Assembly: GCA_023419055.1 (NCBI GenBank)
Contig: JAEZYO010000778.1
Location: 1 to 9,938 of the forward strand
Source of the DNA: Pseudomonadota bacterium
GTDB taxonomy: Bacteria; Myxococcota; Polyangia; Polyangiales; Polyangiaceae
Reading direction: 5' to 3'
Length of the DNA: 9,938 nucleotides
The translations under genes were made by a program, and so were the position numbers. Below are positions 6,094-9,938 of this stretch, piece by piece. The notes beneath the pieces were generated by a model. It ran no database searches. It had not been told where the DNA came from and saw nothing but the letters and a program-made list of their open reading frames with translations. Every line of letters starts with the position of its first letter. The first letter of the stretch is position 1.

Positions 6094-9000
6094 GTCGCTG
6101 CCGGTAACGAGCGAGAGCGAGAGCTCGAGCGCACGCGCTTTCGTCACGAGCGTCGCCGGCAGCGGGCCACGGAGCGCGGAGCGCGCGGCTTCGACCGCGA
6201 GCTCGCACGCGGCGAGGTGATCTCGACGAGCGAGCTCGGCGAGCCAGCTGCCGTGCCTCTCGACGAGCGCGGCGTCCCGAGCGCCGACCGCGTACCTGAG
6301 CGCCATCAAGCTGAACCAGAACCCGTTGTGAGCGACGGGGCGCGCGCGCAAGAGCGCGTCGCCTTCCTCGAGGGCGCGCCGCGCGGTCTCTGGGTCCTGA
6401 CTCGAGGCCGCGAGCGCACCGAGCGCGATCGGGCCGGAGATCGACAGCCCCACGGCCCGGGCGCTCTCGACCGCGGACTCCGCCGAGCGGGCCGCGGCAG
6501 CCGTTCGTCCGAGCCCGTGCTCCGCGATCGCCACGAGCGCTAGAGACTCGGCGTCGAAGCGCCGGGATCCGGAGCGACGCGCGACCTCGAGCGAAAGGGC
6601 GGCCTCGCGGCGCGCCATCTCGTACTCACCTCGCAGCAAATGCGCCATCGCGAGCAAGTGGCGCGCCATGATGTCGGCGTTCCGATCGAGCGCTCCCGCG
6701 TTCGACTCGAGCGCCCGGCGCGCCGCCGCGGTCGCCTTCCGCGTGTCGCCCCGGAACAAGTTCAGAAGGGCTATCATCAGTCGGTTGGGCGTCGCGAACC
6801 GCTCGAAGCCGTGCGCCTCGCAGCAGAGCGCGGCCTGCTCGAAATGCATCTCCGCGAGCGTCATCTGGGCGAGGGCGTAGTGCGCGTCACCGATCCCGCG
6901 GAGCGCCCGCGCCTTCCACTCCGCGTCGCCCACCCGCTCGATCAACCGGAGCGCCGCCTCGTGCTCGAGCAAGCTGTCTCCGGGCCGCCCCAACGCGAAG
7001 CATGCGCTGCCCCGGAGGTAGCGCAGCTTGCCGCGCTCGAGCGGCCAGTCGAACTCCTCCGCGAGAGCGGTCGCGCGAGCTACCGCGGACAGCATCTCGT
7101 CGTAGGCCGAGCGTTGCCGATGAGCCAGGGCGAGCCCGATCAACGCTCCACACCGCTCGCGATCGCTGTCGGCCGCGCCCAGGGCTCGCTCGTAGGCGTC
7201 CGCGGCTACTTCCGGAGTCGCGAAATCGATCGCCGCCCGGCCGCGTAGCTCGGCGAGAGAATAGAGCTCGTTCGGCTGGCGGGTGACGCCCATCGCGTGC
7301 TCGAGCAACCTGCCGGCGCGCTCGAAATGGTAGGCGGCGACGAGCTCCTCTGCCGCCTTGAGGTAAGCCGGCGCCGCGGGGCGTCCGCCGAGCTCGAGGT
7401 GCTCGGCGTGCAGCACGGCGTCGCGACCATCGTAGTAGCCGGCAGCCTTGCGGTGCAGCGCCTCGCGGTGCTCCCGCGCGAGGGAGCCGTAGACCGCGTC
7501 CCGCAGGAGCTCGTGACGAAAGACGAAGCAGCTCGCGTCGGCTCGCAGCAGCCGCCGAGCGAGGAGCTCGCCGGGGTCGTACTCCGGCACGCCGAGCAGC
7601 GAGCTCAGGGTGTGAAGGTCGAAGCGTTGCCCGAGCACGCTCGCGACCTCGAGCGCCGCGCGATCCGGCTCCGGCAGGCGCCTTACCCGCTCGCGGAGCA
7701 GGCTCGGAAGGGTCACGGGCAGCCGCTCACCCGCGACACCCGCCTCGATGAGCTGCTCCAAGAAGAGCGGATTTCCTGCGGCAAGGCTGACGCACTGCTC
7801 TGCGGCCTCGTCGTCCTCGACCCCGAGCTCACCGAGGAGCTCGAGCGCCTCGACGTCGCGAAGCGGGCCGAGCTCGATGCGTACGAACGCGCTCGGAATG
7901 AACTCACCTCGGTCCTCGTTCAGCGGATCCCCCTCGGCGCGAGTCGCGACGCAGAGTACCGAGCAAGTCTGCTCGACGACCGAGATCAGACGAGTGACGA
8001 AGGCGAGCGTCACCGAGTCCGCCCAGTGGATGTCTTCGAGTGTGAGCAAGAGTGGGCGACGCTCGCTCACATTCGTCACGAGCTCCGAAAATGCGTCGAG
8101 GCGGAGGCCGGCGCGCACCCGACCGTCGAGGTCGGAGAGGCCGCGCCGCTCCACGTCGAGGAGCGGGACGGAAAGGATCTCGAGCAGAAAGGGAGCGAGC
8201 TCCGGGCGCACCAGCTCGTCGTCGATCGCTCGTTCGAGCGCGCGCCGTGCCCCTTCATCGCCCTCCTTTACTCCGAGGAGCTGCAAAGTCAGCTCCTTGA
8301 TGGCGGCGCCGGCCCCCGCGCCGAAGTCCAAGACCCTCGCCTTCAGCGGATCGAAGCCGAGGCTCCTCGCGCCAGCCTCGATCTCGGTGAGGAGGCGGCT
8401 CTTGCCGATCCCGGGTTCGCCGCGGACGCAGATGCTCGTGCCGCGAGCGTCCTCGAGGCATCCAGCCAAGAGCGCGCGCACCTGGCGAAGCTCCTTCCGC
8501 CGGCCCACGAAAGCTCGTTCCGGCTCTCGGGACCTCGTTCGCTTTTTCGACTCGAGTCGAAAGAGCGGAGGCCGGCGGAGCGCACCTTCATGCGGGAGCT
8601 CTCCCACCTTTTCGTACTCGAAGAGCTCCAGAGTCGCCTCGGCGAGAGCGGTCGAGACGATGGTTCGACCAGCGCACGCTTCGTCCCCGTGCAGAACCAG
8701 CTCGAGCGCCTGCTCTCGATCTAGGGCGACGCCGATCCGGAGATCGAGCGAAATCCCTGCCTTCCTGAAGGCGTGCGCGCTGGCTGCTCGAAGCGCGAGC
8801 GCGGCTCGCTGCGCCCTCTCCGCTCCATCGCGCACCGCGGCCGCGGCGAACGCCACCATGACGCGCGTCGTCAGAGCGCCTTCGAACGTCCCTTGGTGAC
8901 GGCGCGCGACCTCGCGTGCGACTTCGAGGAAGTGCCTGCGGCCCAGGCGAACCCGTGCGGGATCTGCATCGGCGAGCTCTGCGACGAGAAAAGCGACCAG

Positions 9001-9168
9001 CCTCCACCCGGCCTCGGGCTCGAGGTCGCTACCGCAGCCGCCGCAGCATCGCTCGCGCACCCCGTTCTGGAAGCCACAGCGCGCGCAGCCCCGCCCGAGG
9101 GGTGCGCCGCATTGGGAGCAGAAGGCGCGTCCCGGTCCGTCGTCGTGCTGGCACTCAGCGCACCGCAT
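6070..9168 (-). CDS. Zinc-ribbon / degenerate cyclase / AAA-type ATPase / TPR regulatory protein
   Basis: This protein has 1032 residues. Two zinc ribbons open it (C3/C6/C17/C20; C28/C31/C41 or C42/C45). Residues about 55-206 match a class III adenylate/guanylate cyclase domain by layout, but the metal-binding aspartates appear as Glu64 and Thr101 and the GDxxNxAxR segment is missing, so it should be catalytically dead. 'FVGRRKEL' (220-227) starts a STAND/AAA_16-like ATPase with an intact Walker A, GEPGIGKS (250-257), Walker B LLLTLED (373-379) and IHWAD (380-384). GNPLFLEQL (465-473) fits the same ATPase family. From about 570 to the end are helical TPR-like repeats, usual for ligand or partner binding. 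There is no membrane segment and no C-terminal helix-turn-helix, so it is a cytosolic ATP-driven switch of unknown partner. The ATG at 9168 has only a weak GAGAAG ribosome site; a short leader is possible. Confidence 0.9.
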   Translation of the reverse strand: MRCAECQHDDGPGRAFCSQCGAPLGRGCARCGFQNGVRERCCGGCGSDLEPEAGWRLVAFLVAELADADPARVRLGRRHFLEVAREVARRHQGTFEGALTTRVMVAFAAAAVRDGAERAQRAALALRAASAHAFRKAGISLDLRIGVALDREQALELVLHGDEACAGRTIVSTALAEATLELFEYEKVGELPHEGALRRPPLFRLESKKRTRSREPERAFVGRRKELRQVRALLAGCLEDARGTSICVRGEPGIGKSRLLTEIEAGARSLGFDPLKARVLDFGAGAGAAIKELTLQLLGVKEGDEGARRALERAIDDELVRPELAPFLLEILSVPLLDVERRGLSDLDGRVRAGLRLDAFSELVTNVSERRPLLLTLEDIHWADSVTLAFVTRLISVVEQTCSVLCVATRAEGDPLNEDRGEFIPSAFVRIELGPLRDVEALELLGELGVEDDEAAEQCVSLAAGNPLFLEQLIEAGVAGERLPVTLPSLLRERVRRLPEPDRAALEVASVLGQRFDLHTLSSLLGVPEYDPGELLARRLLRADASCFVFRHELLRDAVYGSLAREHREALHRKAAGYYDGRDAVLHAEHLELGGRPAAPAYLKAAEELVAAYHFERAGRLLEHAMGVTRQPNELYSLAELRGRAAIDFATPEVAADAYERALGAADSDRERCGALIGLALAHRQRSAYDEMLSAVARATALAEEFDWPLERGKLRYLRGSACFALGRPGDSLLEHEAALRLIERVGDAEWKARALRGIGDAHYALAQMTLAEMHFEQAALCCEAHGFERFATPNRLMIALLNLFRGDTRKATAAARRALESNAGALDRNADIMARHLLAMAHLLRGEYEMARREAALSLEVARRSGSRRFDAESLALVAIAEHGLGRTAAAARSAESAVESARAVGLSISGPIALGALAASSQDPETARRALEEGDALLRARPVAHNGFWFSLMALRYAVGARDAALVERHGSWLAELARRDHLAACELAVEAARSALRGPLPATLVTKARALELSLSLVTGSDSAEELLR

Positions 9169-9183
9169 GAAGGAGGCTTCTCG

Positions 9184-9212
9184 ATCCTAAACCCGGAGCG
9201 AGTGCCCCCCAA
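9184..9212 (-). promoter_or_regulatory. Candidate promoter of the ATPase gene
   Basis: On the minus strand TTGGGG (9212-9207) and TAGGAT (9189-9184) are 17 bp apart, a fair sigma-70-like pair. Transcription would begin near 9177, leaving a leader of about 9 nt. That fits the poor ribosome site before the ATG at 9168. Confidence 0.35.
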
Positions 9213-9264
9213 GAACCGGGCCCGATCCCCCGAGTGCCGAACGCCCGGGGCCGACCGCTCCGGG
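9192..9264. repeat. Nested inverted repeat upstream of the ATPase gene
   Basis: CCCGGAGCG (9192-9200) and CGCTCCGGG (9256-9264) are perfect 9-bp complements. Inside them CCGGGC (9216-9221) pairs with GCCCGG (9243-9248). A direct repeat CGAGTGCC occurs at 9199-9206 and 9231-9238. One outer arm lies in the spacer of the candidate ATPase promoter. Confidence 0.5.
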
Positions 9265-9410
9265 CTCCTACGCCGGAGGGCGAGCGGGGTCCCCTCGACC
9301 CTGCCGCCGACCCGAGCCGCCTCCGGCCGGCTCAAAGTTAGACATATTTACGAACAACCGCTCAGTTGCTGTTTCTTGCGAAGAAGACGCCCGTGTATGC
9401 TGCGAGCGTG

Positions 9411-9938
9411 ATGCGCGATCTATCGCCCGTGCGCTGGCTGAACGGCGTGCTGGCCCTGCTTCTCGTGGTCTGCGCGGTCGCTCCCTCTTGCGCTCCCCCG
9501 GACTTCAACTTCACCGGCAAGGACCCTGACACGGAGCTCCCGCAACATTGCCGCAATCAAGTCTTCGACGAGGGCGAGACCGACGTCGATTGTGGCGACG
9601 AATGCGACCCCTGCGCGCTAGGCCAGGGTTGCGCTTCGACCGGCGACTGTCTCGAAGGCGAATGCATCGACTCGTACTGTCAGGACGCCGGCTGTTCCGA
9701 CGGCGCGATCACCGGCGACGAAAGCGACGTCGACTGCGGCGGCCCGGCCTGCAAGCCCTGCCCCCCGAGCTCGCTCTGTCGAGAGGGCGCCGATTGCGAG
9801 AGCGACGTCTGCATCGACGGGACTTGTGCGGCTCCGGCGTGCAACGATCTCGTGTTCAACGGTGACGAGAGCGACATCGATTGCGGCGGGAGCTGTGACC
9901 AGTGCCCCCCCGGCCGTGTCTGCCGCGAGGGTAAAGAT
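9411..9938 (+). CDS. Secreted Cys-rich repeat protein, N-terminal part (3' end outside window)
   Basis: The frame is open for 176 codons to the window edge. Residues 1-27 form a signal peptide: an Arg-containing start, a hydrophobic core (about 12-24) and the end APS-C27. C27 could be a lipidation site, but Pro at -2 makes the lipobox imperfect, so type I cleavage is also possible. From C47 the protein is tandem repeats of 48-49 residues, each with the core (D/E)xDxDCG-x2-C-x2-C, then C-x5-DC-x3-x-C-x4-C. Three are visible. The fold is probably disulphide-bonded; the acidic cores could bind Ca2+, which is inference. The chosen start is the ATG at 9411. In-frame GTG codons at 9408 and 9393 are alternatives, the latter with GAAGAAG upstream. 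It shares its repeat with the lipoprotein at 3894-4781. Function unknown. Confidence 0.8.
   Translation, partial: MRDLSPVRWLNGVLALLLVVCAVAPSCAPPDFNFTGKDPDTELPQHCRNQVFDEGETDVDCGDECDPCALGQGCASTGDCLEGECIDSYCQDAGCSDGAITGDESDVDCGGPACKPCPPSSLCREGADCESDVCIDGTCAAPACNDLVFNGDESDIDCGGSCDQCPPGRVCREGKD
9549..9938 (+). repeat. Tandem Cys-rich protein repeats (about 48 codons each)
   Basis: Units run 9549-9692, 9693-9839 and 9840 to the edge. Each begins at a Cys codon (C47, C95, C144) and carries the acidic core about 11-16 residues in: GETDVDCGDEC, GDESDVDCGGPAC and GDESDIDCGGSC. Units 2 and 3 are the more alike. Unit 1 is diverged (GETD, CGDE). The array may continue beyond the window. Confidence 0.8.

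Larger units (their letters stand above)
9169..9410. other. Divergent intergenic region, ATPase / Cys-rich repeat protein
   Basis: The ATPase-proximal half (9190-9330) is very GC-rich and carries nested inverted repeats. The half next to the gene at 9411 has an A/T-rich island (about 9331-9375, including ACATATTTACGAACA) that probably holds its promoter, though no hexamer pair has good spacing. No gene is seen in it. Confidence 0.5.

Noticed and set aside
7297..8724. Plus-strand open frame of 475 codons opposite the ATPase gene
   Set aside because: It is a shadow of the ATPase/TPR coding strand, with low-complexity Arg/Glu/Leu composition and no motif.
9170..9176. Perfect AAGGAGG Shine-Dalgarno sequence on the plus strand
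   Set aside because: No start codon with a useful open frame follows at the right distance. On the minus strand, where the gene starts, it is the complement and cannot act as a ribosome site.

Overview
This window is GC-rich, densely coding chromosomal DNA. The best fit is a myxobacterium (Myxococcota, Polyangia-like). The reasons are the strong G/C preference at third codon positions, two secreted proteins carrying the Cys-rich 'DESDxDCGG' repeat typical of that group, a very large zinc-ribbon/cyclase-like/ATPase/TPR regulator, and an ECF sigma factor paired with a ChrR-like cupin. I see no rRNA, tRNA, CRISPR array, transposase or phage gene. The taxonomic call is inference from protein style only.

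Left edge (1-520): two small minus-strand genes of unknown function overlap as GTGA. The first is a 72-residue Cys/His protein. The second is a single-span membrane protein whose end lies outside the window. A plus-strand MTH1-like Nudix hydrolase follows (521-1021). It converges on, and overlaps by 20 bp, a minus-strand cytoplasmic GH2 beta-mannosidase (1002-3518). The mannosidase promoter region holds a LacI/GalR-type operator-like palindrome.

Middle (3519-6093): a 375-bp divergent region has a plausible promoter and a 5'-UTR inverted repeat abutting the ribosome binding site. It leads into a putative lipoprotein (3894-4781) with a Gly/Ser tether of about 110 residues and a Cys-rich C-terminal half. 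After 161 bp comes an ECF sigma factor (4943-5506) whose stop overlaps the start of a ChrR-like cupin (5503-6093). These two form a clear sigma/regulator operon.

Right (6070-9938): a 1032-residue minus-strand regulator (6070-9168) overlaps the cupin gene tail-to-tail by 24 bp. It has paired zinc ribbons, a degenerate cyclase-homology domain, an intact P-loop ATPase and TPR-like repeats. A 242-bp divergent region with a nested inverted repeat separates it from a second secreted Cys-rich repeat protein (9411 onward) that runs off the window.

Working model (inference): sensing and transcription-control genes (ECF/cupin pair and STAND-like ATPase) lie between two envelope proteins that share a Cys-rich repeat. 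The mannosidase and the Nudix hydrolase look like independent metabolic and house-cleaning genes.
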